The notes under the pieces: model-generated
Databases searched by the model: none
What the model saw: only the letters and a program-made list of their open reading frames with translations
What the model was told of the DNA's origin: nothing
NCBI GenBank assembly: GCA_030159075.1
Contig: BROG01000077.1
Coordinates: forward strand, 255,001 to 319,000
DNA from: Atrina japonica
Taxonomy: Eukaryota > Mollusca > Bivalvia > Pterioida > Pinnidae
Length of the DNA stretch: 64,000 nt
Direction of reading: 5' to 3'
Made by a program: the position numbers and the translations under genes
Shown: piece by piece, positions 21,876-32,689 of the stretch
Layout: every line of letters starts with the position of its first letter
How positions within the stretch are numbered: the first letter of the stretch is position 1

Positions 21876-24800
21876 GTAAGTATCATAAATATTATGGATT
21901 TAATTTCAACCATTTCTGAATTAAAACGTTTGAATATAATGTATTTATATCATGAGTTTGATACGATTACGTTTAATATAACGTTAAATATTTTGAATAC
22001 AATGCAAAAATATGTTTTGAAAGATGGAAGGAAACAATTTTAAAAGTTGATGAAATGTTCGACCTTGATCCTTGATTTATCCAAAATGATGCAACCAAAA
22101 TGATCCTGATGTTGATCTGAGACTTTGCTCAGGATAATGTGTTGTCTGAAAAACCGGGGCTTCCGTGGTCGATTTGAAGTATCTCTTCTGGTCAACGCAG
22201 GTTCGAACCCCGCATGAACCTAAGCTGATTTTTTGTTGGAAAGTTTGCCAGTATACTTGCGGAAGGCCGATGGATAACTGGAATCTCTCCTCCACCATTT
22301 AAAACTGACCGCAACCATTTAACCGAAAAATTGTTGAGTGTGCCGTAAAACACTTCTCAAAATAAAAAAATTCTAAAAAATTCTCAATAACCAATCTGGG
22401 CTAGAAAAGGTAATGACAGAAAAGGTCATACAATCCAGAAAACAAATCTCGCAAAATGAGTTATAAAACATATTAATTTCAATTTATTTATTGTTTTTAA
22501 AAGCATTGTGTAACTTTTATGTAAATTGTTAGAACAATTTGGAATTGTAAAAATCCCCTCGAGTATGAGACGAAATTGAATAACAGGGGAAAGTTGCTTT
22601 GTTCTGTAGAATTAAGGTACTGTAACACTAAAAATACTGTATATTAGACAATTTCGCCTTGAAAAAATTTCGTTGTTTTAGAAATTAAATCATTTCATTG
22701 ACATTATATTTCGTTGAATTAAAAATACTCAACTATTTTTCAGTTATTGCTTCATTGTTCTTTTACATCCTGTCAAGAGTTTTTCGCTTTTATTATGTCA
22801 CCAGATTAAGGTGAATTTCTATAAATTTTGGCCTATGCTATGGAATTCCGGTAATGTAGTGAGGGTTTTACGAACTATGCCTTCCGCGACACGGGACCTC
22901 GGTTTTCGTATGGAAGACTCGAGACTTTCACTTCGTATGCCGAGCACTTGGCGACGAAAAGTCAGTAGCATTTTAAAGAAGTTAGTATAACCCGGTTAGG
23001 GAATTGAACCCGCAACCTTCCGCTTGCGAATCAAGCGCTTTACCACTAGACCACCACAAGTGGGTTTTTTGTTGTTGTTGTTGTTGTTGTTATATGGTGG
23101 CAAAAAATATTACTGTTTGGTACTGTTGAAAATTCATGTTCTGCGTCAATTCTATTTTACAAATTAAAAACACTATTAATATACTGTGAAACGAACACCT
23201 ATTTTATATTCGATTTCCACGATGATGAATTCTTTATGACAGACAAGATCGTTTTGACCATTTGTTTTGGCCTCTTTTTTGCAAAACTCTAGTTTTGGTA
23301 TTTATTGATAGTATTGACATTATATAACAAAATTATTTTCACTTATAAAATATTTATTCGTACCTTACTTTTGTCTTTATATTTGAAAAGTATTTCAAAA
23401 CCAATTTTGATTATTGTTCCAACTTATAAATTTTCTTTCCATACAAAGACGTTGAGTTCTTGTCAGCAATTTTATTTTCAATTTATTGCAAATAAGTCTT
23501 CATCAGATTCCAGAACCAAAAGCTGTTTCGGTGACGACACTTCAAAAGACTGTATTATCCACACACAACGAGTGCGCGCATAAATAAATAGATAAATACA
23601 TCTTATATATAAATACATCTAATATGATATTAATTGTTTTGATAAATAGATGTGGCAAATATTGCACAAGGGAAACCAACTCAACAGTCATCAACGTACG
23701 GCGTTAACCAAGACTGGAATTCTAGTTTTGCCGTTGACGGTAGTATGTTTACTTCTTTGAACATTGGATACATAGTTTGCTCTTCTACCGCTAATTATGA
23801 CTATCTTCCTTGGTGGTTTGTTGATTTGCGGGATGTCTACAGAATCTTGACCGTCAATCTGTTGACAAGAGGAGATGGTGCTGGTAAGATAGAGTTGTAA
23901 GCGTTGATGAAAAAAGACATGAATAATTGTTGATAATAAAAGATACTGTCCTTAAGATTAGGTAGTTAAGGTTCATGAAAAAAAGGAATTATTGTATAAT
24001 TCCAGAAATTCAAAGATACAAAAAACTAACGTATATTAAAAATGTAAAAGTGTGATACATGTATATTTTTTCAAATGATTCAACCTAATTTTAGAAAAAA
24101 TCATCACAATTCCTTCGTGTATTTGTTTATTACATGTACTAATATTCCGTAAGCATAATTGGTTATTGGGTATTATTGGTATAGTCGGTCATTCTGAGAG
24201 CAAAACGACTCGCCAAAAAACTACTTACACAAGATTACGTTGTTGAACGCTTTAAATAATCGTTTAAGAAGTTTTATGGCCGATAAGGGGATCTTGTTAA
24301 ACATTATGAAGTCCCCCTCTCAGGAATATTACATAGTATTCTTCAGCATGACCACAGACAGTGATTTTCCTTTCACCAATCGTGCTTTTCATCGAACTGG
24401 ACCTTTTCACCAAACTGATCCTTTAACCGAATTTAACCCGTTCATCGAACTAGAAAGGTTTCCATGGACACGGGTGTCGCATGTCAGCAGAGGACGCTGA
24501 CTCCTCTCGGACACCTGGTTCTATCCCGTTTTGGGATTCGCAATTGTTCTTCATGTTGAAACCATTTGCACAGTCATCTAATTCGTCGTGTTCTAATGGA
24601 CTTGAGTTTCGATTATCTATTGGTTCATTTTACTTCATTTTACGAACTGTTCTTAAGCCATTATGATATCGTTTGCACTAGCATGTTTATTTACATATAA
24701 TACGGCCTCGATCAGTAAGTCTGCTTGAAAAACCTAACTGGCAGAATAAGCGGCACGACTCGGTCACGTGTACGATTAAACTTCCGGTTACACATTTACT

Positions 24801-27800
24801 CAGTGACATTTTCTGTTACATATATTTTTTTAAAAACATATATCAATTGATTTAACATCACACTACTTTCATTGGGTATACATATGACCGGGACCCGAAG
24901 TCACCAAATTTACTTAGTACTCAACCTCAACTAACTTTTGATTTTAACTAACTGGTTTTAAGGTAAAAACATGCAAACTTTATTCTGTAATTGGACATGT
25001 TTGCATATTGGTTGCATACAATTGTAAGTAATGATAAAAATTATTGCTCTTTTGAAGAAAACTTCAGAAATATTTAAAATGTATGAGTACGTATTCAAAT
25101 ATTGAGCACCATAATCAACGTATTTATTCATTTTTTTTACAGGAAAATCATAAGTGTGACGCAAAATTTTATATGTAAATATTTAAAAATAATATGTTTC
25201 CTAATCATGAAAATCCAAAAGTTTTATAAACAATTTTGTAGTCAAAATAATGAAATAAAAGTTGAGCTCGAGTATTGAGTTAATTTGGTGACTTCGGGCC
25301 TGGATAACATAATCCCCTGAGCATGAAAAACAAGCATAAAACTACGCGAAAAAACACAACAGATTGATGCACCTAGTGTTTTAATGAAATTTGCTTTAAC
25401 GTGCCTTCTGCTTTATGATAAATGTTCAATTAGATACAGTTAATATCACACTCAATATATAATGATTTTATCATAAAATAATCATTATATTAATTATACT
25501 AACAACAAATTTGAATTCTAAATCATTTGTACTTTTGAATATCGAGACTTAAATCTTTCACTTTTTTAACAGAGTAGTTGTTTTTCCACTCTGCTCTCAG
25601 CAGTAAAGCCCCAGTTACACTGTCACGTATAAGAACTACGTTTTGAAAACGTAATAAAACGTAAGGAATCGAGATGAAACCGTAACAAAATGTTGTTACA
25701 TGTATTACGGCTGTATACGGTTTTTTAAAACTATTTATACGTAGTAAATACGTATAAAAACCAACTAAAACGTAGGAAAAAAGGTACTTAAGTCTTGATA
25801 AACCGTGGTTAAAACGTATTTCACACAAAGGGAAACATACAAGAAACATTTGTAAGTACCAACTACGTTTCAGTAGGTTATTGCTACTTAATGTGAGAAA
25901 GCTCTGATATTCACATACGTTTCCAGGACGTTTTACTGTGTATTTGTACGTTTCTGTTTTTCGTAGATTTATCAAGCCTCGTTTTTATATCAAACAAACT
26001 TGATGCAAACCAAATAGAACTGATTGATACCAAATGGCACTAAATATCAATTATCTCTACAATAGAGTGCTGTTATACTGTTTTGACAATATAAAAAGAT
26101 TTAAAAGAAGAATTCATGAACAGCTGTTGGAGGAACTCATAAAGAGGATGTAACTGCATTTTTATGAATTAATCGTTATGTTCCAAGAGGTAGTTGAAAG
26201 ATTTACTCTTTGGCTGCGAAAGAAAGATGCATGGTTTTCCAAACCTTTGCCTGCCAGACTCAATATAGCCATCACCCTCCAATACTAGGCCAGCGGTGAC
26301 AAATGCCACTCCTTAATGTATTTCATTAGAAATGTATACAAAACAATTTCAGAAGCGTATGTGAATTGATACTCCAACTACGGAAGAAGCATGTTCAGTT
26401 CAGTGAAAAGTGGCAATTTCATCATTTGCTTGGAGCGTTGGACTGAAAACATGTTGACAATATTTGTCCCCATGGAGGAGGATCAATCAACTTTGACTAC
26501 AAGGGCTATCACTCTTGAATATATTCAAAATGAGAAGGGATGACCTCATATTTACCTCTTCAGGGACATCTTTCGAATGGTCTTTTTATTTTAAATTTCA
26601 TTGATATGCTTTTTTCCCTCCATTTGTTCTCGCTGTCTTTGGCATCTTTGCGATGAATATAAAAATCTCAGATACCAAAGTATAAATCAATAGGATGTCC
26701 AGGACATAGATACAAATCCGGTAAAAAATGGACAAACACGGACCTCTGGAAACCAAGAGGTGGGATCAGGTGCCATGGAGGAGTAAACATCCCCTGTCGA
26801 CCGGTCACACCCGCCGTGAGAGTGATTCGAGTGTAAAATGTGACAGCTTTTATATATGACACTGCAACACGTAGTTACACGTAGTAAAGCGTAGACAAAC
26901 CGTACTGAAAACCTAGTGATACGTAGTAATACCAGATACATACCGAACACCGAGGACAAAACCGCATGATACGTAGTAAAACTTACAGATACGTCGTCGA
27001 AACGTCGTACAAACTTAGTAAAACGTAAGAGCGTCAAAACGTCGTGAAAACGTAGAAACTTCATACGTAAACGTGTGACTCGGGCTTTAATGCCTGTCAA
27101 ACTATATCAAAGAAGCTTAAGATTTGTATTTGAAAATGTATAATATAATTTCCATACGCACAAATACTCATTCGAACACCGATTTATGCATATACATACT
27201 ACATTTAAAGGTTCATTAGCTGTGTTTTTCCAAAAGATATTATTTCCTTTTGTACTACTTGATTTCTATACAATAACAAAAAGAGATATACACAGGTAAA
27301 AAAGTTCTTAAATGCCTATATGTGAAAATTTGCTTGAGAAACCAGTTTGAAAAATAATTAATTCGACTTTCCTGTTTGTATATGCATACGGACACAGGAC
27401 ATTACCTTATTATCACAAAATATATAGAAATATATCAAGAAACTGTATGCCTGTTTTTATCTCTTATTTGTTATTCTACATCAATCTAACTAGTAAAAAA
27501 GAAATATTTAAAAAAAAAACACAGGTATTGTCCCTTTAACCCATGAGCAATATATAAGTAGTCTTCGGACAGGTATGGACAGCAAAAGTCAAGTATGTAA
27601 TTAGCATACAACCGGCCTACTCTGTATAAGACTGTTAACTATGTATGCATAGCATACCACCTAGCACGTGGCAAATTGTATATAGTTACATTGCTCCACC
27701 GTTCGTCACTCGCCAATCTCAATGACGAATTGCCGAAATGAAATTTTCAGAAAAAATATCGCCACCCATCTTTCTGTTTGACAAACTGACGAGGCATTCT

Positions 27801-28189
27801 TGTCACATCATTTCGTCAAATGAACTTCACGCGCCTGGCATAATTGCTTGGGATTGATTTTGACCTCTATTTGCTTAATAACCACTTTGTCTTAAATATC
27901 TATATTTATGTTTATTAGTTTATATAGGTGTTACATTTATTTTACAGGGTATAGATTGATGGATGTTGATATTGTGGTGGGACTTAATACGTCAAACTTT
28001 GGAATGTTTTGTGCAAATTACTATGGACCAGCAACAGATGGAGAGCTTGTTACGTTGCAGTGTACACCGCATGTTTTTGGGAGATACGTAAAGGTGATGA
28101 GATCTCGCCCGAACATCTTACAGCCGAATGACTCTGGGGGCTATGTATTGTCGTTGTGCGAGGTTATTATAAGTGTTGTAGAAAATTAA
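21581..28189 (+). CDS. secreted PAN-like / F-type lectin domain protein (gene span, 3 exons)
   Basis: Exons 21581-21875, 23650-23883 and 27948-28189 total 771 bp and give 256 residues plus TAA, with GT-AG sites and matching phases (each junction after codon base 1). Residues 1-25 form a signal peptide with core FLALILFALTL. Residues about 26-98 are cysteine-rich, of PAN/Apple type (C-x-x-x-C, HCRAFFY, RCRHYKKF). Residues about 99-256 are an F-type lectin (fucolectin/F5/8C-like) domain: NIAQGKPTQQSSTY, SFAVDGS, PWWFVDL, NLLTRGD, GRYVKV, LSLCEVIIS. F-type lectins bind fucosylated glycans, often in invertebrate immunity. The RxDx4R sugar motif is kept (RGD-GAGY-R, spanning the exon 2/3 junction), but the motif histidine position holds Asn and the usual Cys-Cys is replaced by Gly-Ala, so classical fucose binding is doubtful. 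Start chosen at 21581 because it gives the signal peptide; an in-frame ATG at 21458 would bury it. A relative of exon 1 lies at 14611. Confidence 0.85.
22150..22375 (+). mobile_element. tRNA-derived SINE, second family
   Basis: Head 'GGGGCTTCCGTGGTCGATTT' with B-box-like 'CAGGTTCGAACCCCGC', body 'GGAAAGTTTGCCAGTATAC', 'GCGGAAGGCCGATGG', 'CCACCATTTAAAACTGACCG', tail 'GTGTGCCGTAAAACACTTCT' and A-rich end. Same family at 55672-55930. Lies in intron 1. Confidence 0.8.
22800..23062 (-). mobile_element. tRNA-derived SINE on - strand
   Basis: On the - strand the head reads 'TGTGGTGGTCTAGTGGTAAA', 'GCGCTTGATTCGCAAGCGG', 'GGTTGCGGGTTCAATTCCC' (A and B boxes of a tRNA), followed by a body sharing 'CGAGGTCCCGTGTCGC', 'CATAGGCCAAAATTT' with the main SINE family. 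The head differs from the 18252 copy, so it is a relative with another tRNA origin. Confidence 0.8.
23067..23091. repeat. (GTT)n microsatellite
   Basis: TTG/GTT trinucleotide run, immediately next to the SINE head. Confidence 0.85.
23218..23305 (+). repeat. PLE pseudo-LTR trace, decayed
   Basis: 'GATGATGAATTCTTTATGAC', 'AAGATCGTTTTGACCATTTG', 'TTTTGGCCTCTTTT', 'TAGTTTTGGTATTTA': diverged hammerhead region with the catalytic core lost. Confidence 0.5.
23650..23883 (+). CDS. lectin gene exon 2: first half of F-type lectin domain
   Basis: Acceptor GATAAATAG|AT, donor GCTG|GTAAGA. Residues 99-176, from YVANIAQGKPT to LLTRGDGA. Contains the NxAxGKPTxQSS opening, the AVDG turn and PWWFVDL strand typical of F-type lectin domains. 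Confidence 0.85.
24190..24680 (+). mobile_element. PLE family-2 RT end and 3' tail
   Basis: 'AAACTACTTACACAAGATTAC', 'TTAAGAAGTTTTATGGCCGA', then the tail with repeated 'TTTTCACC(A/G)AACTTGACC' style units, 'GGTTTCCATGGA', 'TTTGGGATTCGCAATTGTTC'. Frames broken. In intron 2. Confidence 0.8.
24890..25302. mobile_element. MITE, same TIR family, copy C (best preserved)
   Basis: Left end 'GACCCGAAGTCACCAAATTT' then 'ACTTAGTACTCAACCTCAAC'; right end 'GTTGAGCTCGAGTATTGAGT' then 'TAATTTGGTGACTTCGGGCC'. TIR about 38 bp with few mismatches. About 410 bp, non-coding. Confidence 0.85.
25607..27087 (+). mobile_element. PIF/Harbinger-type DNA transposon, decayed and nested
   Basis: Ends are inverted: left 'AGCCCCAGTTACACTG', right 'GTGTGACTCGGGCT', with TAA at left and TTAA at right, fitting the 3-bp TWA targets of PIF/Harbinger within one base. 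Sub-terminal regions are packed with 'ACGTAGTAAAACGTA' type repeats on both sides. The middle holds two transposase fragments: 26214-26331 (KKDAWFSKPLPARLNIAITL...Y, stop, ASGDKCHSLMYFIRN) and 26408-26515 (FHHLLGALD, stop, KHVDNICPHGGGS..NFDYKGYHS), the second covering the first catalytic Asp (GALD-G-KH motif with G to stop). A PLE tail is nested at 26655-26822. Dead element in intron 2 of the lectin gene. Confidence 0.8.
26655..26822 (-). repeat. PLE family-1 3' tail, nested
   Basis: 'ATCTCAGATACCAAAGTATA' to 'CACACCCGCCGTGAG' on the - strand; inserted inside the Harbinger element and therefore younger than it. Confidence 0.8.
27948..28189 (+). CDS. lectin gene exon 3: second half of F-type lectin domain
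   Basis: Acceptor TTTTACAG|GG. Residues 177-256, ending SLCEVIISVVEN then TAA at 28187-28189. Includes the arginine of RxDx4R at its start, CANYYGP, CTPHVFGRYVKV and LSLCEV, the closing strands of the fold. Confidence 0.85.
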
Positions 28190-28284
28190 GAATATGTAGT
28201 TTAAAGGTCACTTTAAGTCGGGTAGAATTATTTACGACACGCAGATGCAAAAATATTGAAAAAATAACTCAATCAAAATCTTAG

Positions 28285-28290
28285 AATAAA
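28285..28290 (+). terminator. poly(A) signal of lectin gene
   Basis: AATAAA 96 bp after the stop codon, in A/T-rich context. Confidence 0.6.
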
Positions 28291-28527
28291 AAAGTACTGA
28301 CAGTTTTTGAGTTTGATTTTACAAATTATTTTAATTAAAGAATCTTACAGCTTTTTAAAATTCATTAAAAATTCAACTTGATTGATTTTGGAACATATAT
28401 GCGGAGTATAAAATTAAATGACAATGTATATTTTATAATATGAACAAATTAAAATATAGTGCATTAGAAACAGTTCATGCAAGTGACTTATTTATACAAC
28501 CTTAGCCACAATTATCAAATGGAAAAC

Positions 28528-28568
28528 ACGTTAAAGAACCCTCACTGCTCATTGGCCGTAAGTGCTTG
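28528..28568 (+). repeat. SINE shard
   Basis: 'ACGTTAAAGAACCCTCACTG' and 'CTCATTGGCCGTAAGTG' from the body of the main SINE family; ends truncated. Confidence 0.7.
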
Positions 28569-28768
28569 TTATTTTATAAATACAAATAGATAATACAAAT
28601 ACAATTATAAATATGAAGACTCAGTTTAGAACATAGATCTATTATTAACCATTTCAACCCTACTGGCCATAATAGACTTGTCTACAACAATAGAATGGCA
28701 TACCAAATTATATTCAGTCGTTACGACCAATCGTGGAAAGATCGGATGGTAATACTATGTTCTATGGC

Positions 28769-29300
28769 GTTTTCATTTCACAACTTATACGTTATGACAG
28801 GGCATGCTCTTCTTATGAATGTTTTATTCTTAGAGCTAAATGACTAGCCAGTAAACTACTTACACAACGTTACATTGTTGAACGTTTGGAGCCGTCGTTC
28901 AATAAGTTTTATGGTCGATACGGGTGTCTTGTTATACATTATGAAGTCCGCCTCTCAGAAATATTAGATAGTTTTCTGGAACACGGCCACAGACAGTGAC
29001 TCCGTTTCACCAATCATGCTTTTCACTGAACTTGACCTCATCACCAAACTTGACCTTTTTACCGAATTTGGCCCGTTCATCGAACTACAAAGGTTTCCAT
29101 GGAACATTTGCGACGAATGTGTCATGCCAGCATAAAAAGCTGACTATTTCCGGACACCTGGTCTTATCCCATTTGGGATTCGTAATTGTTCTTCATGTTG
29201 AGACCATTTGCACATCTAATTCGTCGTGTTATAATGGACTTGATTTTTTATTATTGATTGGCACTTCTTCAGTTTTACTTTGTATATACTTTATTATTAT
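28769..29300 (+). mobile_element. PLE family-2 RT C-terminus and 3' tail
   Basis: Nearly open frame 28769-28999: VFISQLIRYDRACSSYECF, then ..SKLLTQRYIVERLEPSFNKF.YGRYGCLV.., ending EHGHRQ and TGA, with a single internal stop (AK-stop-LAS). This is the same RT-thumb segment as in family 1 (YGVYISQLIRYA, KLLTQGY, RKFYGRYDSLV), so families 1 and 2 are related PLE lineages. The tail has 'CACTGAACTTGACC' repeats and 'GGGATTCGTAATTGTTCTTC'. Confidence 0.85.
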
Positions 29301-29344
29301 TATCAACTTCCTTTCACAACTATGATTCTCGATAAGCTGTGCAA

Positions 29345-29540
29345 CACAAATCTAATTTATTAAATAATTAAAATCAGTTTTCAATTCTCTGAGCTTGGTT
29401 TATTGTATTTTGTTCATGCGAACCTGCTGGTCATGTAAACCGTGTTGAGCAATGTCTATATTTCATTTTAGAGAAGTTCGAAATATTAAAGTTCATTTTC
29501 AATATGGCGTCGATTCCCCCAATTTAAGCAGTTTATCGCA
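29345..29540 (+). repeat. dispersed repeat shared with 57440-57640
   Basis: Common blocks: 'AATTAAAATCA', 'CTCTGAGCTTGGTTTATTG', 'GGTCATGTAAACCGTGTTGA', 'TTCATTTTCAATATGGCGTC'. Non-coding. Confidence 0.7.
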
Positions 29541-29699
29541 TATATGACATGGATTATGGATAAGATACATTATAATCTGCTATCAATGACACCTTTGAAA
29601 AGCAGCCTACGAAAAATTGATGAAAGGTTTTAAAATAGTATTCCTCTCAGATGAACTTAAACAAAACATCACTGAACCCGGTCAGTGTGTATTACAAAA

Positions 29700-29885
29700 C
29701 AGGAGAGCCAGCCTGACTCTTGATCATGAGGTTGTGAGTTTGAGCCCAACCGGCAGCAGGTTGGTTGTCTTTTGGATGAGACCGTAAAAAACAAGGTCCC
29801 GTGTCACAGTAGTTGCCGGCACGTTAAAGAACCTTCATTGCTCAATGGCCATAAGTTCCGAGAATAGGCCAAAATTTGATGCACA
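29700..29885 (+). mobile_element. SINE, 3'-truncated
   Basis: tRNA-like head 'GACTCTTGATCATGAGGTTG' with 'GTGAGTTTGAGCCC', body to 'GAATAGGCCAAAATTTGATG', then homology stops; the conserved 3' domain is missing. Confidence 0.8.
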
Positions 29886-30119
29886 AGATTAAATCTACAT
29901 CACTATCTATTATAGGTCATGTTATGATGTTATGACCAGAACCACAGACCACAAAAAGATAGTTAGGCCTAGTGCAACTTTGCCAAGCATCTCTGATAAA
30001 CAAGTCGATTTGTTTGCCTTCACTGGATATTCCTATAAGAAACAATTCGTCAATCGCATCCTGTGAAATCAGGTCGGGTGAAATAGGCCTACTTACGTAG
30101 GTTACGTACCAATCAGCCA

Positions 30120-30605
30120 TCATTGTTCCCAGCTGATTGGTAGAAATATAAAATGGCTACTTTCAGTGGTCATGAATGAATATTAGCTGTCTCACTTCTT
30201 GTAAGTCACACTCAAATTTTCTATAGTATATCCCATTAATAATATATCAGAATTCAAACGCAAATTCGTTGTAAATACATTATACAGCATACTCATGTTC
30301 ATTTGTATTTTCAATTCTCTTCTGACACATTTAACCTTCCGGTTACCAAGCAGACGAATATTTTAAAATAACTTAAAAACAAATCTGACACTTATTCCAT
30401 ATCACTAGTTTCTTTCAAAATGATATGAAAATAAGAAAATAAGTCTTAATTCCATTTAGTATTTCTGGACAGAAATGGGGAACTACTTCTCGTCTCACAC
30501 AGCTGTTTAGTTGTTACGTGATATGAAAAAAAACTTCTACCGCAAAGCCAATCACATAGAATGCATTTCATAACCAGCTGACTCACAGTTAATATATATA
30601 AATAT
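30120..30605 (+). repeat. dispersed repeat (shared with 12565-13300)
   Basis: Same block order as the 12.6 kb copy, about three quarters identical by eye, ending in the hairpin unit at 30606. Confidence 0.7.
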
Positions 30606-30760
30606 AAGGACTGTTTTTCATTTTTTGGAATGCATCGAGTATAAATGCAATGGATTATGGAAAAAAATTCAATATGCAGCACTTCTTGATTCACCGAATT
30701 TTTTTCCATAATCCATTGCATTTATACTCGATGCATTCCAAAAAATGAAAAACAATCCTT
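30606..30760. repeat. near-perfect 65-bp inverted repeat (hairpin)
   Basis: Left arm 30606-30670 and right arm 30696-30760 are reverse complements with one visible mismatch, separated by 25 bp. Arm begins 'AAGGA(C/T)TGTTTTTCATTTT' and ends 'GGATTATGGAAAAAAATTC'. Single-arm relatives occur at 11503 and 13219. Confidence 0.9.
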
Positions 30761-31206
30761 AATTCTAGCTAGACAGCGTTGACGTTTGGCTATACAATGA
30801 ACGTCGAACGTGCCAGCGTTCAGGGATTCCCTTGTGTTATTTTCGGGTACGACCTCGATGTGTTGGATTGTTATATCTACCTGCGAAGTTATTTATGGGT
30901 TAATATAACAATTGAGTGAGAACAGTTAGTATGAAACGAGACAACCAGAAACTAGATGATGAGAGAGCCATGTAAAAATGAAATATATTCAAAATTTCTT
31001 TAAAATGATGTTAAACCAATAATTTCTACATACGTAAATAAAGTATTTCAAAACTACTGGAATACCCAAGTAAATAATAAATTGCATAACATTAATCACA
31101 GTTTTAGCTTGGCATCCTCTACCCGAGTATATAATTGAAAAGTACTTAAATCCATTCAAATCAAAATCGGTCACACTAAAGTAACACAAGAATATCTTTT
31201 GTTAGG

Positions 31207-31392
31207 GAAGATCCATCGGAATGTGTCCCGTGTGGATGCCTTTTAACTGTAAAACACATTTTAATTGACCGCTTTGATTTTAATCATATACGTGAAAATT
31301 TTTATTCAGAACTTAATTCAAAATCATTTTTTGAAAATGTCACTGGAAATGTTACTTTAGCTTTTTTAAAAGAAATTAAATCTATACAATAA
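31207..31392 (+). pseudogene. LINE (non-LTR retrotransposon) ORF2 C-terminus
   Basis: Open frame of 61 codons to TAA at 31390. Reads EDPSECVPCGCLLTVKHILI, then DRFDFNHIRENFYSEL..., ending FLKEIKSIQ. The C-x-x-C ... TVKHIL pattern followed by a short aromatic-rich tail is typical of the end of Jockey/CR1-like LINE proteins (RNase-H-like and zinc-knuckle tail). 5' part absent: classic 5' truncation. Confidence 0.7.
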
Positions 31393-31448
31393 ACTCTGAA
31401 AATGCTATTTATTTTACAAACGTTGTTTTAAAAAGTATCAATTTTGGT

Positions 31449-31465
31449 GTGTGTGTGTGTGTGTT

Positions 31466-31510
<45 letters not shown>
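31449..31510. repeat. (GT)n microsatellite
   Basis: GT run with three TTT interruptions, directly 3' of the LINE tail. Confidence 0.95.
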
Positions 31511-31512
<2 letters not shown>

Positions 31513-31556
31513 AAATATTTATGTATGTATATAATTTACAATAAATATTATGTTTG

Positions 31557-32300
31557 ATATATATCAATGATGTTCTGGCCATAAATAATTCAGAATTTCA
31601 GAATTACCTCGGCCAGATGTATTCTGTTGAGCTAGAGATCAATGAGACGACAGAGAGCAACACATCTGCTTCTTACCTAGATTTACTCTTGTCGATTTGA
31701 AATGACGATCAACTTCGTAAATCCCTTTTGACAACGCGACGATTTCAATTTCCCTATCACGAACTTCCCGTTTCTAATTTTCCTATCACGAACTTCCCGT
31801 TTCTAATTTCCCTATCACGAACTTCCCGTTTCTAAGTTCATATAATAATATTCAATTTTCTCCTGCTCTTCTTATGAATGTTTAATTCTGAGAGCTAAAC
31901 GACTAGCCAATAAACTACTTACACGAGGTTACGTTGTTGAACGCTTGGAGTCGTTGTTTAAGAAGTTTTATGGTCGATACACGTATCTTGTTAAACATTA
32001 TGAAGTCCGCCTATCAGAAATACTAGAATGTATTCTGGAGCACGGCCACAGATAGTGACTCCCTTTCACCGAACTTGACCTTATCACTAAGCTTGACCTT
32101 TTCACCGAATTTGAAAAGAAAAGTTTCCATGGAACGTTTTCGACGGGTGTGGCATGCCAGCAAAAGACGCTGACTTCTTCCGGACACCTGATCTTATCCC
32201 GTTTGGGATTTGCAATTGTTCTTCAAGTTGAAACCATTTACACATCTAATTCGTCGTGTTGTAATGGACTTGAGTTTTGATTCTTCGATTTTACTTGATA
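31557..32300 (+). mobile_element. PLE family-2 copy with RT fragments and tail
   Basis: Fragment 1: YINDVLAINNSEFQNYLGQ, then ..VELEINETTESNTSASYLDL; the catalytic YIDD reads YIND. A 29-bp unit 'CCCTATCACGAACTTCCCGT' plus 'TTCTAATTT' is then repeated about three times (31752-31838). Fragment 2: SSYECLILRAKRLANKLLTR, ..FKKFYGRYTYLVKHYEVRLS to about 32055, then the family-2 tail. Dead. Confidence 0.85.
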
Positions 32301-32459
32301 AAAATACTATAATCAAAGAGTCAATCACGTCACGATGCAATATCGTTGAAAGTGACGTAAAACAATAACTAACAAACTAAAAACATAGAATCAGATTTAT
32401 GAATGCCTATCTAAAGTACTTTAAATGTCAGGTACTGATGATTAAATCGAATATACAGC

Positions 32460-32680
32460 TAAAATATTATTAACAATACCAGTGATATTATTAGAATATA
32501 GGCCAAAACAAATGCTCAAGACGATCGTACCTGTCAATTAGACACATAGTTAATCTGAATTGTTAATATAAATGTATATATCCCAAAGAAAAAGTTGTAT
32601 TATGCAAGACCAAATAATAAATCTAAATCTATTGCCACATCCGTCTAAGAAGTACCCACTGTAAAAATATCACCATTTGC
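32460..32680 (-). repeat. PLE pseudo-LTR copy, hammerhead decayed
   Basis: 'ATTAACAATACCAGTGATAT', remnant hammerhead at 32520-32551 (GAUCGUC half kept; CUGAUGA half deleted on the - strand), 'CAAATAATAAATCTAAATCT', 'TAAGAAGTACCCACTGTAAA'. Confidence 0.7.
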
Positions 32681-32689
32681 ATGACAGAT

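Noticed and set aside
25523..25975. 150-codon open frame on the - strand
   Set aside because: Overlaps the left inverted-repeat region of the Harbinger element; composition follows ACGTAG-type repeats.
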